Below, piece by piece: positions 7,640 through 16,778 of a DNA stretch of 64,000 nucleotides. Source of the stretch: Paraburkholderia saeva (GTDB lineage Bacteria; Pseudomonadota; Gammaproteobacteria; Burkholderiales; Burkholderiaceae); NCBI RefSeq assembly GCF_907164555.1, contig NZ_CAJQZC010000009.1, forward strand, positions 124,001-188,000, in the 5' to 3' direction. A program made the translations under genes and the position numbers. The notes under the pieces were generated by a model that saw only the letters and a list, made by a program, of their open reading frames with translations, was not told the origin of the DNA and did not search any database. Each line of letters starts with the position of its first letter. Within the stretch, counting starts at the first letter, position 1.

Positions 7640-8425
7640 CTACGCGTCTGCCCGTGCGGCGAGTACGTCCTTCGCCGCGAGCGCAGCGTTGATCGCGCGC
7701 GGAAAGCCGGCGTACACGGCGATCTGCGTGACCACTTCGACGAGCTGTTCGCGTGTTCCGCCCACGTTGAGCAGGCCATGCATATGGACCTTCAACTGCG
7801 GCGTGGCCGAACCCATTGCCGCCAGCGCCGCCACGCTCGCGAGTTCGCGCGACAGCAGATCGAGACCCGGTCGCGTGTAGATGTCGCCGAATCCGAACTC
7901 GATGATGAACCGCCCCAGATCCGGTGCGATCTCGCGCAGCGAATCGATCACATGTTCGCCCGCCGCGCCATCGATTTTCCGGAGGCTCGCAAGACCGTCG
8001 TCGTAACGCGCGGTGCCTTGCGCAACCCGGCTCGTGTTCGCCACGATGCCCTTTTCGCTGAACACCGCCTTCGCTGCGAACACGCCGTTGAGCGCCGCAG
8101 GGAAACCCGCGTACACGGCGAGATGCATCATCAGCTCGACGACTTCCTCGGGCGACGCGCCCACGTTCAGTGCGCCCGCGATATGGAACTTCAGTTGCGG
8201 CTCCGCGCCGCCCATCGATGCGAGCGCCGCAACCGTCACGAGCTGGCGCTGACGCAAATCGAGGCCCGGCCGCGAATAGACCTCGCCGTACGCAAAGCTG
8301 ATCGTGAGGCCCGCGAGATCGGGCGCGATGCCTCCGAGCGATTCGACAATCGAAGGATGCTGCGCGCCTTCGATCATCGCAAGATAGTGGAGACCGATAG
8401 CATGAGCGGAAAGTGCGTGGTTCAT
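7640..8425 (-). CDS. Duplicated carboxymuconolactone decarboxylase (PcaC)-like protein
   Basis: A 261-residue protein formed by two tandem CMD domains, about residues 15-125 and 140-255. Each has the PcaC-like core RPGLDL..R.L..VAALA.MG...PQLK.H..G.LNVG followed by V...AVYAGFP.A.NA...AK.V. The CxxC of AhpD-type peroxidase relatives is absent. PcaC converts gamma-carboxymuconolactone in the protocatechuate pathway, but no other pca genes are nearby, so a different lactone or quinone-like substrate is possible. The chosen start has GAGGA upstream. The gene is divergent from a LysR regulator starting at 8557, a likely regulator-target pair. Confidence 0.85.
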   Translation of the reverse strand: MNHALSAHAIGLHYLAMIEGAQHPSIVESLGGIAPDLAGLTISFAYGEVYSRPGLDLRQRQLVTVAALASMGGAEPQLKFHIAGALNVGASPEEVVELMMHLAVYAGFPAALNGVFAAKAVFSEKGIVANTSRVAQGTARYDDGLASLRKIDGAAGEHVIDSLREIAPDLGRFIIEFGFGDIYTRPGLDLLSRELASVAALAAMGSATPQLKVHMHGLLNVGGTREQLVEVVTQIAVYAGFPRAINAALAAKDVLAARADA

Positions 8426-8556
8426 GGTGTCCTCAGGGCGATGGACCGTGCGTGATTGCCGGTCCGCTGAACACACGATATCGGCCTCGTTTGCGTGGCG
8501 CCAATTCATTCGGTGTGATACCTTTTACGTATCAGAACAGGTAAGGAACGTGAACG

Positions 8557-9477
8557 ATGCAGGCACGCGTCGAGCTGTGGCAGCTGCAATACTTTGTCGC
8601 CGTCGCGGAAGAGCTGAGTTTTCGCCGTGCGGCCGAGCGTCTCTCGATCACGCAGCCGCCGCTCACGCGGCAGATCCAGGCGCTGGAGGAAACCGTCGGA
8701 GCGCGGCTTTTCGAGCGCGACCGCAGCGGCGTGGTGCTGACGGCAACAGGCACGCATCTGCTGAAGGAAGCACGCAAGCTGCTGGGCGACGCCGACGCGA
8801 TGCTTGCCCGCGTGCGGCAGCGCGCGGAGCAACGTCTTGAACTCAGGCTGGGCATCACGACCGTGCTCGATCCCGCGCTCTTCACATGGCTCGAAGGCGC
8901 ACTGAAGGCTCGCGATCCCGCGCTGCAACTGACGCAAAAACGCCAGTACTCGAAACAGTCGGTGGCGGACCTTCGGCGAGGCGCGCTGGACGCGGCGCTG
9001 ATCGGCCTGCCCTCTGAGGTCGCGGATCTGAAGGTGCAGCGTCTCTTCGTCGACCCGCTCGTGGCGGCGTTACCGCGCGGGCACGAGCTCGCCCGAAAAA
9101 AACGCATCTCGCTTCTCGACCTTTCCGCCGATACGCTGTTCTGGCCGCAACGGCGCGCCAATCCGGCCTGGTTCGATCACTATGAGAAGCTGTTCAGGGC
9201 ATGGCAGTTCGATCCGCCGCGCGCGGCGGAACCCGCCGATCATCATGTAATGCTCGGGTTGATCGCGGCGGGCGAAGGCGTCGCGCTGATTCCGGCGTCG
9301 CTCAAGTCGATGTCGCGCGAGGGTGTCGTGTATTGCGAGCTGAAAGAGCACGCGGATCTGCGCGTGGACGTCGCGCTTGCGACGCTGCCAGACGCCGCGA
9401 ACCCGGCGTTGTCGTTACTGATGACCGTGCTGCGCACCCGTTACGGTCAGGCAAAGTTGACTTCGCAACGACGCTGA
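8557..9477 (+). CDS. LysR family transcriptional regulator
   Basis: A 306-residue LysR regulator with the HTH at about residues 6-65 (LQYFVAVAEELSFRRAAERL and the RLFERDRSGVVLTATG wing) and a C-terminal effector-binding domain. It resembles the CatR/BenM-like branch in its N-terminus (ITQPPLTRQIQALEE). It is divergent from the duplicated CMD gene across 131 bases and probably controls it. It is convergent with the LysR gene at 9480-10367, the stops being only a few bases apart. Confidence 0.88.
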   Translation: MQARVELWQLQYFVAVAEELSFRRAAERLSITQPPLTRQIQALEETVGARLFERDRSGVVLTATGTHLLKEARKLLGDADAMLARVRQRAEQRLELRLGITTVLDPALFTWLEGALKARDPALQLTQKRQYSKQSVADLRRGALDAALIGLPSEVADLKVQRLFVDPLVAALPRGHELARKKRISLLDLSADTLFWPQRRANPAWFDHYEKLFRAWQFDPPRAAEPADHHVMLGLIAAGEGVALIPASLKSMSREGVVYCELKEHADLRVDVALATLPDAANPALSLLMTVLRTRYGQAKLTSQRR

Positions 9478-9479
9478 TT

Positions 9480-10367
9480 TCAAAGCACGAGTCGCGTCGC
9501 GAGGAAATCGAGGAACGCACGCGTTCGTCCCGACATCGCCGCGCTCTGATAGAACACCGCGCTCACCGGTTGACGCGCATCGACGAGCACGTCGTCGAGT
9601 ATCGTCTGCAGCCTGCCCTCGCGTACGTCCGCGCCGGTCATGAACTCGGCCAGACACGCAATGCCGCCGCCCGCGATGGCCAGTTGCCGGATCGTCTCGC
9701 CGCTGGATGCCTCGATGGCCGGCTCGATCTTGAAGACGTTACGGCTGGCGTCCCGCAACGGCCAGTCGTTCAGGCTTTCCGGCGCGGTAAAGCCGATCAG
9801 CCTGTGACCCATCAGTTCCTGAACGGTGCGCGGCTCGCCGGATTGCGCGAGATACGCCGGGCTCGCCAGCACACGCAAACGGCTGCTGCCGAGTGAACGT
9901 GCGTGCAGCGTCGAATCCTGCAACGCGCCAATGCGAATCGCGATGTCCACGCGCTGTTCGAGCAGATCGACGATCCGCTCGTTACTGCTTAATTCAAGGG
10001 ATATTTCCGGATATAGCGTAGCGAACTCCACCACGTGCGGCACCACGCAATGAAGCATGAAGGGCGACGCAGCGTCTACACGCAGGCGGCCAGCGGGACG
10101 CTCGCGCTTTCGCACGATCAGCTCTTCGGCGTCTTCCATTGCGGCAAGAATCGCACGTGCGCGCGCGAGGAACAGCTCGCCCTCGTCGGTGAGCTGAAGG
10201 CGACGTGTGGTGCGATGGACCAGCGTCGCATCGAGCTTCTTTTCCAGACGCGTCAGCGCGCGGCTCACGCCGGAGACGGTCTGCTGCAATGTCTCCGCAG
10301 CCGCGGTAATCGAGCCGGCGTCGATCACCGAGACAAACGCCAGCAGTTCTTCCGTGGTGGTTTTCAT
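9480..10367 (-). CDS. LysR family transcriptional regulator
   Basis: A 295-residue LysR regulator. HTH at about residues 8-65 (AFVSVIDAGSITAAAETLQQ, TLVHRTTRRLQLTDEG), followed by a CrgA-like effector domain. It is divergent from the DszC/SfnB-like flavoprotein gene starting at 10620, so it may regulate the sulfur-scavenging set; this is inferred from position only. An 18-bp inverted repeat at 10444-10461 lies in the shared upstream region. Confidence 0.87.
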   Translation of the reverse strand: MKTTTEELLAFVSVIDAGSITAAAETLQQTVSGVSRALTRLEKKLDATLVHRTTRRLQLTDEGELFLARARAILAAMEDAEELIVRKRERPAGRLRVDAASPFMLHCVVPHVVEFATLYPEISLELSSNERIVDLLEQRVDIAIRIGALQDSTLHARSLGSSRLRVLASPAYLAQSGEPRTVQELMGHRLIGFTAPESLNDWPLRDASRNVFKIEPAIEASSGETIRQLAIAGGGIACLAEFMTGADVREGRLQTILDDVLVDARQPVSAVFYQSAAMSGRTRAFLDFLATRLVL

Positions 10368-10443
10368 TGTCGATGCGCGGCGCGCGACAGTCGTTTCATT
10401 GATGCGCCACTGGAAAGCCGGCGCTGCAATGGCAGACTATAAA

Positions 10444-10461
10444 TGAATCCAGCCGGATTCA
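10444..10461. promoter_or_regulatory. Inverted repeat TGAATCC-N4-GGATTCA
   Basis: Perfect 7-base arms around AGCC, in the region between the LysR gene (-) and the flavoprotein gene (+). It is a candidate operator. A near copy with a 3-base centre occurs at 57958-57974. Confidence 0.4.
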
Positions 10462-10619
10462 GGATGTCGTCGATGCGGGGTCGCGAAATGGAAAGCACCT
10501 GCATTCTCACAACGCGCGATAAGAATCGCAGCAATGCTTCGTTGCCGCGCAAAGCGCTCCTCGTTTAACGTGGACATTTGCGCGCGCCGCCCGCGCGCGC
10601 GCTTCGTTCTGGAGAACGC

Positions 10620-11915
10620 ATGTCCACTATCGAGTCTGTCACACGTCCTTCCGTTTTGCGGGCCACGCTCCCTACGTCTCCGCATCGCGCCGCGGCGTCC
10701 GAAGTCACCCATGTCGCCCTTTCGGCAGGCGACGACGCGCTGATCGAGCGCTTTGCGCCCGTGTTCGACCGTATTGCGGCAGGCGCCGTGGAACGTGAGC
10801 AACGTCGCGATCTGGCTTATGCGCCCGTCGAATGGTTGCGCGAGGCCGGCTTCACCCGCCTTCGCGTGCCACGCGACTATGGCGGCGACGGCATCAGCCT
10901 TGCATCGTTCTTCAAGCTCATCACGCGTCTTGGCGAAGCCGATTCGAATCTGCCGCAGATCCTGCGCGTGCACGGCGGCTTCATCGAGTCGCAGATCGAA
11001 AGCAGCGAAGAAGCGTTTCGCGATCACTGGTTCAGGCAGATCGTGCACGGGAAGATCATCGGCGGCGCCGTTTCGGAGCGCACGGGCGTGACGAACAACA
11101 GCGTGCGCGTGAGCCGCGCCGAAGACGGCTGGCATCTCGACGGCGAAAAGTACTACACCACCGGATCGCTTTACGCCGACTGGATCGACGTTGCCGCACA
11201 CGACGGACACAGCGACGTGCGCGTGCTTGTGAAAGCGGATGCGCCAGGTCTGGAGCGCATCGACGACTGGGATGGTTTCGGTCAGCGGCTCACCGGCAGC
11301 GGCACGACGCGCTTCACGCGCGTGCGGGTTGCCGATGAGCATGTGTACCGGCGCTTCAATGCATCCGAGCCTCGCCGCAATACACTTCTTACCGCGTACT
11401 ACCAGACGCTGCACATTGCGAATCTCGCGGGCATTACACGTGCGGTGCTCCGCGATGCGGTGGCGTTCACGCAGGGACGTACGCGCACGTTCGGCATTCC
11501 CGGCGAATCCAGCCCGCGGGACAATCCGCTCGTGCATCGCGTTGTGGGCCGGCTTGCGAGCCTTGCGTATTCGACCGACAGCATCACGTCCGCGCTGGCC
11601 CGTACCTTCGATGACGTAACGTCCGCCCGCGCCGAAGGTCGTGCGACGGAAGACACTTATATCCAGTTCGACATCGAGGTGTTTCAGGCACAGCAGATCG
11701 TGATCGAGCAGACACTGCAGGCAGCCACGCTGCTGTTCGAAGTGGGTGGCGCATCCGCCACCAGCGAAGCACGCCGCTTCGACCGGCACTGGCGCAACGC
11801 ACGTGTGCTCGCGTCGCATAATCCGGCGATCATTCGCGAAGCCACCATCGGCAATTTTTATCTGAACGGCACACCGAACAACGAACGCTTTGGCGTCGCA
11901 CGTGAGCCTGGTTAA
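10620..11915 (+). CDS. Acyl-CoA dehydrogenase-fold flavin monooxygenase (SfnB/DszC-like)
   Basis: A 431-residue flavoprotein with the acyl-CoA dehydrogenase fold: helical N-terminal domain (LREAGFTRLRVPRDYGGDG), central beta domain (GGAVSERTGVTN, DGEKYYTTGSLYADWIDV) and C-terminal helical bundle (QTLQAATLLFEVGGASAT). The N-terminal region and overall layout match DszC/SfnB-type members that use reduced flavin to oxidise organosulfur compounds rather than true acyl-CoA dehydrogenases. The neighbouring sulfonate-type binding protein and luciferase-like monooxygenase support a sulfur-scavenging role. The start has GGAG at 10611. The exact substrate (sulfone, sulfonate, thiophene-like) is unknown. 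Confidence 0.8.
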   Translation: MSTIESVTRPSVLRATLPTSPHRAAASEVTHVALSAGDDALIERFAPVFDRIAAGAVEREQRRDLAYAPVEWLREAGFTRLRVPRDYGGDGISLASFFKLITRLGEADSNLPQILRVHGGFIESQIESSEEAFRDHWFRQIVHGKIIGGAVSERTGVTNNSVRVSRAEDGWHLDGEKYYTTGSLYADWIDVAAHDGHSDVRVLVKADAPGLERIDDWDGFGQRLTGSGTTRFTRVRVADEHVYRRFNASEPRRNTLLTAYYQTLHIANLAGITRAVLRDAVAFTQGRTRTFGIPGESSPRDNPLVHRVVGRLASLAYSTDSITSALARTFDDVTSARAEGRATEDTYIQFDIEVFQAQQIVIEQTLQAATLLFEVGGASATSEARRFDRHWRNARVLASHNPAIIREATIGNFYLNGTPNNERFGVAREPG

Positions 11916-12004
11916 AGCTGCGACTCGAAATGCGCTGGCCCGCGTCTGGCGGGCCAGCGTGTGGTGTGATTTCATGAGATGGCAGCATTGCCACCTGAAT
12001 CCGC

Positions 12005-12979
12005 TTACTTCGCAGTGGGTGTCCAGATGCGGATATCCGTCGCCCTCAACGCATTCGGAATCAGGCCCGCCGCACGATACGTATCCGCGATCCGTTGCTG
12101 CTCGCCCAGCTGGTCACGCCTGACGGGCACGATCTCATAGCTGCGGCGACTGTTCGCCAGTTCGACCGTCGGCGTGGGAATGTTGCCCCACAGCGGCCCG
12201 AGAATCTGCGCCGCTTCCTGCGGATGCGCCTTCACCCACCTGCCCGTTTCGCCAAGTTCGTCGAATACGGCGCGCAGAACGTCCGGGTGCTTTTCGGCAA
12301 ACGACGTCGTCGCGGTATAGAACCGGTTGTACTGTGCAACGCCGTCTGAGCCGTCGGCCACGACACGTGCGTGCGTTTCCCGCTGTTGTGCGGCAAGGAA
12401 CGGGTCCCAGATCACCCACGCATCGATATTGCCGCCGCGATAGGCGGCGAGCCCATCGGGTGCTTCGAGGTAACGCACCTGAACGTCGTTGATCGTCAGC
12501 CCCGCTTTGGCGAGCACGGAAAGCAGCAGGAAATTGCAGCCAGTGCCTTTCGCCACGCCTACACGCTTGCCCTTCAGGTCTGCTGCCGTACGGATCGGCG
12601 AGTCAGGCGGCACGATAATCGCCTGCGCTGTGGGTGCCGACGTTTCTTCCGCGTAATACGTCAGCGGCGCGTTCGCGGCCTGCGTGAACAACGCGAACGC
12701 GTCTGCAACATCCGCATGAATATCGACGCTGCCCGCATTCAGCGATTGCAACAGCCCTGCGGAAAACTCGTGCCAGCTGACGTCATAGCCCAATGCGTTG
12801 AGTTTCTTTTCCAGCGCGCCCGTGCGCTTGAGCAGAATGAAAAGCGTCGATGAGCGCTGGTAACTGATCGACACCGTTTCATTGGCATGCGCAACGCCTG
12901 CGCAGAGCACGCCGCAAATAACGGACAGCGATACGATCAGTCCTGGCAAACCGGGAAAAACACCACGAAAAAAACGCAT
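12005..12979 (-). CDS. Aliphatic sulfonate-type ABC substrate-binding protein (SsuA-like)
   Basis: A 324-residue periplasmic binding protein: signal peptide at residues 1-32 (cleavage after AHA) and an SsuA/TauA-type fold. Family features are ISYQRSSTLFILLKRTGALE at the mature N-terminus, DLKGKRVGVAKGTGCNFLL and YRGGNIDAWVIWDPFLAAQQ. It would capture aliphatic sulfonates or similar organosulfur compounds. No ABC permease or ATPase gene is adjacent, so it must use a transporter encoded elsewhere. It is divergent from the luciferase-like monooxygenase gene across 179 bases and convergent with the SfnB-like gene. Confidence 0.85.
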   Translation of the reverse strand: MRFFRGVFPGLPGLIVSLSVICGVLCAGVAHANETVSISYQRSSTLFILLKRTGALEKKLNALGYDVSWHEFSAGLLQSLNAGSVDIHADVADAFALFTQAANAPLTYYAEETSAPTAQAIIVPPDSPIRTAADLKGKRVGVAKGTGCNFLLLSVLAKAGLTINDVQVRYLEAPDGLAAYRGGNIDAWVIWDPFLAAQQRETHARVVADGSDGVAQYNRFYTATTSFAEKHPDVLRAVFDELGETGRWVKAHPQEAAQILGPLWGNIPTPTVELANSRRSYEIVPVRRDQLGEQQRIADTYRAAGLIPNALRATDIRIWTPTAK

Positions 12980-13158
12980 TGAACAGGACCTTTGACGAAC
13001 GAAGAGTCCCTGACTATAGAAAGAATAGTGCGCAACCCAAATACGGATTTCATCGATCGATATGGAGACAAATTAGATCGCGTTCCGACGCTTTTCGATG
13101 ATCGGTGAGGCATGATTCCCCGTCTAAAGGAACACGATTTCGTGGAGGTTTTCGCTTC

Positions 13159-14217
13159 ATGCCGATATCCCCTGTCCGCTTCGGCGTCTGGGCACTCGTT
13201 CACGGCAGCCGTGCCGCGCTTCAGGATCCAGACGAGCCTTATGACGCATCCTGGGCGCGCAACAAGGCGCTCGTGCTCGAAGCGGAGCGCCTTGGTTACG
13301 ACTCAGTGCTCGTCGCGCAACATACGGCCAATCCGCACAATCCGGAACTCGACCAGCTCGAAGCATGGACTGCCTCGGCTGCATTCGCCGCGCTCACGGA
13401 GCGGATCGAGATCATCGCGGCCATCAAGCCGTATCTGTATCACCCCGTCGTGCTCGCGAAGATGGCGCAGCAGATCGAGCACATCAGTGGCGGGCGCTTT
13501 GCGATCAATCTCGTCAACGCGTGGAACCGCCCGGAGCTGGAACGCGCCGGCATCGGGTTTGCGGAACACGACGCGCGCTACGCCTATGGCCGCGAATGGA
13601 TCACGGTGGTCGATTCCTTGCTGCGCGGCGAACGCACGCGCTTTAACGGCGAGCACTTTCATATCGACGACTATCTACTGCGCCCCGCCGATCCATTTCG
13701 CAGCCGCCCGCGTATCTATGTCGGCGGCGAATCGGAGCCTGCGCGCGAACTGGTCGCGGACAAGGGCGACGTGTGGTTTATCAACGGGCAGCCACTGGAA
13801 GATGTCGAGCGCCTGATCGCCGATGTGGCCGCACGCGCGCGGCCACCGGCGCATTCGCCATTGCGCTTTGGTCTGTCGGCATTCGTCATTGCGCGCGAAT
13901 CAGACGCTGAAGCCGAGCGGCATCTTGGGCATCTGTTCGAACTTGCCGCTAAAGACACGCCGCTGCGTGAGCAGCAAAAGGCCAATACCGATCCCCAGGC
14001 GGTCATGTTCCGCACGTTCGCGCAGACACCGCGGGTCGGCTCGAACGGTGGCACGGCGGCGGGACTCGTCGGCAGCTACGATACGGTCGCGCGCCGTATC
14101 GCGGCGTTTCATCGCGCTGGAATCGAGCTCTTCATGCTGCAGTTCCAGCCGTTCGAAACGGATATGCAGCGCTTTGCGGAACAGGTCGCGCCGCGGGTTC
14201 GCGCACTCATTGCGTGA
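13159..14217 (+). CDS. LLM-class flavin-dependent monooxygenase (SsuD/SfnG-like)
   Basis: A 352-residue luciferase-like alpha/beta barrel. Visible family features are FGVWALVHG at the first strand, LEAERLGYDSVLVAQHT, HISGGRFAINLVNAWN and GERTRFNGEHFHIDDYLLRP, all typical of SsuD/SfnG/NtaA-group enzymes that use FMNH2 supplied by a separate reductase. With the SfnB-like oxygenase and sulfonate-binding protein it probably desulfonates an organosulfur compound in sulfur starvation. The start at 13159 has GGAGG at 13144-13148. A flavin reductase gene is not present in the cluster. Confidence 0.85.
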   Translation: MPISPVRFGVWALVHGSRAALQDPDEPYDASWARNKALVLEAERLGYDSVLVAQHTANPHNPELDQLEAWTASAAFAALTERIEIIAAIKPYLYHPVVLAKMAQQIEHISGGRFAINLVNAWNRPELERAGIGFAEHDARYAYGREWITVVDSLLRGERTRFNGEHFHIDDYLLRPADPFRSRPRIYVGGESEPARELVADKGDVWFINGQPLEDVERLIADVAARARPPAHSPLRFGLSAFVIARESDAEAERHLGHLFELAAKDTPLREQQKANTDPQAVMFRTFAQTPRVGSNGGTAAGLVGSYDTVARRIAAFHRAGIELFMLQFQPFETDMQRFAEQVAPRVRALIA

Positions 14218-14603
14218 CGGCTAAACGAGGGCCTGAGAAAGCGCAGTTGCCTATTATCCCGGCAAAGCGGCAACCAGGCCCCCAACGCCCGCCTCACGGG
14301 CCGTTCCCGCCGGCCATACCTCAAAGGCATGGCCACGAGCCTGGAAAGTCTTTTTCACGGCACCAATAGCCGGCTAGATTACACATCAAGGCAGCGGCAC
14401 GAGACGAAACACAGCGCCGCCTCCCACCGGCTCCCGGGCGCTTTAGCGCGACCGCCAGCGCGATTTTCCATGCGGCCTTATGCTCACGGAAACGCGCTCT
14501 CCGGGCACGCGGCAGGCCGCCCGCGGGCGGGTGCCGCGAGCGGGCGCTGAACACCAGCCGTCCTTAACGCAAACCCCTGATTGATCCACCTTACGAGGTC
14601 GAC
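14218..14603. other. Intergenic region, no gene recognised
   Basis: 386 bases of GC-rich DNA. A weak inverted repeat (GTTGCC...GGCAAC) lies about 25 bases after the monooxygenase stop and could be a poor terminator. Short open frames exist but lack ribosome binding sites and recognisable products. Confidence 0.5.
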
Positions 14604-15008
14604 ATGTCGAACACCACGCAGCAGCCCGCACGCACCGTGAAAATACCGGGCCCCGATCATCCGATCACGATTGAGCCGAATGCCACGCGCGTCGTCGTTT
14701 CCATCGCGGGGCGCACGCTCGCCGATACGCGTCGCGCGCTGAAACTGCGCGAGGCCAGCTATCCGGCCGTGCTGTATATCCCGCGAGAAGACGTGGACAT
14801 GACGCTGCTCGAACGCACCGATCACGCGACGTACTGCCCGTACAAAGGCGAATGCGCGTACTACTCAATCCCGCTTGGCGGCGAGCGCTCGGTGAACTCG
14901 GTATGGACGTACGAAAGCCCGTACGATGCCGTCGCGCAGATCAGGGATCACGTCGCGTTCTATCCGGACCGCGTCGATGCAATCGAGGAACGCGATCCGG
15001 CCGCGTAA
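14604..15008 (+). CDS. DUF427 family protein
   Basis: A 134-residue cytoplasmic protein that matches DUF427: HPITIEPNATRVVVSIAGRT, then ALKLREASYPAVLYIPREDV and the conserved CPYKGECAYYSI core around residue 75, followed by WTYESPYDAVAQIRDHVAFY. Family structures show a small beta barrel; the enzymatic role is not firmly known. It stands alone, with TTACGAGG upstream of the ATG as ribosome binding site. It is convergent with the dehydrogenase gene. Confidence 0.88.
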   Translation: MSNTTQQPARTVKIPGPDHPITIEPNATRVVVSIAGRTLADTRRALKLREASYPAVLYIPREDVDMTLLERTDHATYCPYKGECAYYSIPLGGERSVNSVWTYESPYDAVAQIRDHVAFYPDRVDAIEERDPAA

Positions 15009-15027
15009 GCGTCCCGACGTTTGCGCT

Positions 15028-16107
15028 TCAAAGGCGCGCCGCAATCGCCTTGCCGACTTCCGTCGTATTCGCGCGGCCGCCCAGGTCCCCCGTGTGGGGA
15101 CCTTCCTTGAGCACCGCTTCGATGGCGCCCAGCATCGCGTCGTGCGCGTCATGCTCGACGCCCTCGCCCTTGCCAAGGAAATCGAGCATCATCGCCGCGG
15201 ACCAGATCATCGCCACCGGGTTCGCGATGTTCTTGCCGGCAATGTCCGGCGCGGAACCGTGCACTGGCTCGAACAGCGAAGGAAACACGCGATCGGGATT
15301 CAGATTGCCCGACGGCGCAATGCCAATCGTCCCGGTGCACGCCGGGCCGAGGTCCGACAGGATGTCGCCGAACAGGTTGGTCGCCACCACCACGTCAAAA
15401 CGATCCGGGTTCAGCACGAAGCGTGCGCACAGGATATCGATGTGCTGCCTGTCCCATTTGACGTCCGGATAAAGCGCGGCCACTTCTGCGGCGCGTGCAT
15501 CCCACCACGGCATGCTGATCGAGATGCCGTTGCTTTTGGTCGCCACCGTGATCGTTTTCTTGCGGCGCTGCGCAAGATCGAACGCGAATTTCAGCACGCG
15601 CTCGGAGCCCTTGCGCGTGAAGATCGACTGCTGCATCACGAGTTCGCGCTCGGTGCCTTCGAACATCGTACCGCCCACCGACGAATATTCGCCTTCCGTG
15701 TTCTCGCGCACGATCATGAAATCGATATCGCCTGCCTTGCGCCCGGCAAGCGGTGAAGGCACACCGTCGAACAGTCGCGCGGGGCGCAGGTTGATGTACT
15801 GGTCGAACTCGCGGCGAAATTTCAGCAGCGATCCCCACAGCGAGATGTGATCGGGCACGGCATCGGGCCACCCGACCGCCCCGAACAGGATTGCGTCGGC
15901 ATCCGCGAGTTGCGCTTTCCAGTCGTCGGGCATCATCTTGCCGTGCTGCGCGTAGTAATCGCAGCTCGCCCATTCGATGTGCCGGCAATCGAACGCAATG
16001 TCGAAACGCCGGCTGACCGCATCGAGCGCGCGTAACGCTTCCGGCATCACTTCCTTGCCGATGCCATCTCCTGGAATCACAGCGATGCGGTATGCAGTGC
16101 GGGGCAT
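15028..16107 (-). CDS. Tartrate / D-malate dehydrogenase (isopropylmalate dehydrogenase family)
   Basis: A 359-residue NAD-dependent beta-decarboxylating dehydrogenase. Features are the N-terminal IAVIPGDGIGKEVMPEALRA, the substrate region VRENTEGEYSSVGG, metal-binding ATNLFGDILSDLG, and the cofactor-binding FEPVHGSAPDIAGKNIANPV. The internal SLWGSLLKFRREFDQYINLRP is the form found in TtuC/DmlA tartrate/D-malate dehydrogenases rather than LeuB. It converts D-malate to pyruvate and CO2 or acts on tartrate. It is a single gene with GGAG upstream (agactcctttatg side, minus strand). LeuB is the main alternative but is usually in a leu operon. Confidence 0.88.
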   Translation of the reverse strand: MPRTAYRIAVIPGDGIGKEVMPEALRALDAVSRRFDIAFDCRHIEWASCDYYAQHGKMMPDDWKAQLADADAILFGAVGWPDAVPDHISLWGSLLKFRREFDQYINLRPARLFDGVPSPLAGRKAGDIDFMIVRENTEGEYSSVGGTMFEGTERELVMQQSIFTRKGSERVLKFAFDLAQRRKKTITVATKSNGISISMPWWDARAAEVAALYPDVKWDRQHIDILCARFVLNPDRFDVVVATNLFGDILSDLGPACTGTIGIAPSGNLNPDRVFPSLFEPVHGSAPDIAGKNIANPVAMIWSAAMMLDFLGKGEGVEHDAHDAMLGAIEAVLKEGPHTGDLGGRANTTEVGKAIAARL

Positions 16108-16385
16108 GCGAGTCTCCTTTATGTAGCAATTGCGATCGCGATTGTGGGTGCGACGACCATTCTATTGCGAATGGTTTCCCGCGGTGTTCGCGTAGCGCCC
16201 TCCACCCTTGTCGTTGAAATCCGCGCGGTGATGTCTCGTCTTTCAAATGGTTGACGCTGACTTACGGCAGTGAACTTTCATTGACGGCAGCAGCGCCGAT
16301 TGAGCAGGCATCCGCCACACCACGCGGAGGCCGGGTCACGGATTGCCTTTTTGCATCCCTCAATCCTCTCCGAGTGGAGGTCGCG

Positions 16386-16778
16386 ATGGTCAGCAGATCG
16401 AGTTCCGGCAAGGGCGCGGCAAAGCCCGCTGCCCGCAAAACCGGTGTCAAGGCAAAGGCGCCGGACGATCCGGTCGTCCAGGTCCGGCTGATCGGCACGG
16501 ACGTGGCCGCATTTAAACAGTTTATCGAGACGACACCGCTCAATTTCGCATGTGCAGGCCCGCGCGTGAACGCCGAAGGCATCGCTACCGCGCACGTCCT
16601 GATGAAACGCAGCGTCGCGGACGAAGCCGCGAAACGCGGCATCGTCAAGGTCGAAATCACGGCCGAACTTTCAGCGAACAGGGCCGGACAGGCAGCCCAG
16701 ATCGGCAAGGGCAACCGGTTCGCGGACCCCAACGTGCTGCCCACCGGCCGCGGCGTTTTGCTGAGGAAGCCATCATGA
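16386..16778 (+). CDS. Small hypothetical protein coupled to the M14-VWA gene
   Basis: A 130-residue protein I cannot assign to a named family. It begins with a basic, Ala/Lys-rich 25-residue tail and continues into a compact alpha/beta segment: VVQVRLIGTDVAAFKQFIE, GIATAHVLMKRSVADEAAKR, GIVKVEITAELSANRAGQAA, ending in a conserved-looking GKGNRF. The beta-alpha-beta rhythm and size resemble propeptide/inhibitor or small chaperone domains. GGAGG at 16375-16379 fixes the start. Its stop overlaps the start of the carboxypeptidase (ATGA), so the two are made together and probably interact. No signal peptide. Confidence 0.78.
   Translation: MVSRSSSGKGAAKPAARKTGVKAKAPDDPVVQVRLIGTDVAAFKQFIETTPLNFACAGPRVNAEGIATAHVLMKRSVADEAAKRGIVKVEITAELSANRAGQAAQIGKGNRFADPNVLPTGRGVLLRKPS

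Noticed and set aside
14329..14550. A 73-codon frame in the gap after the luciferase-like monooxygenase gene
   Set aside because: No ribosome binding site, no domain and unusual amino acid content; other frames of the same stretch are open too.
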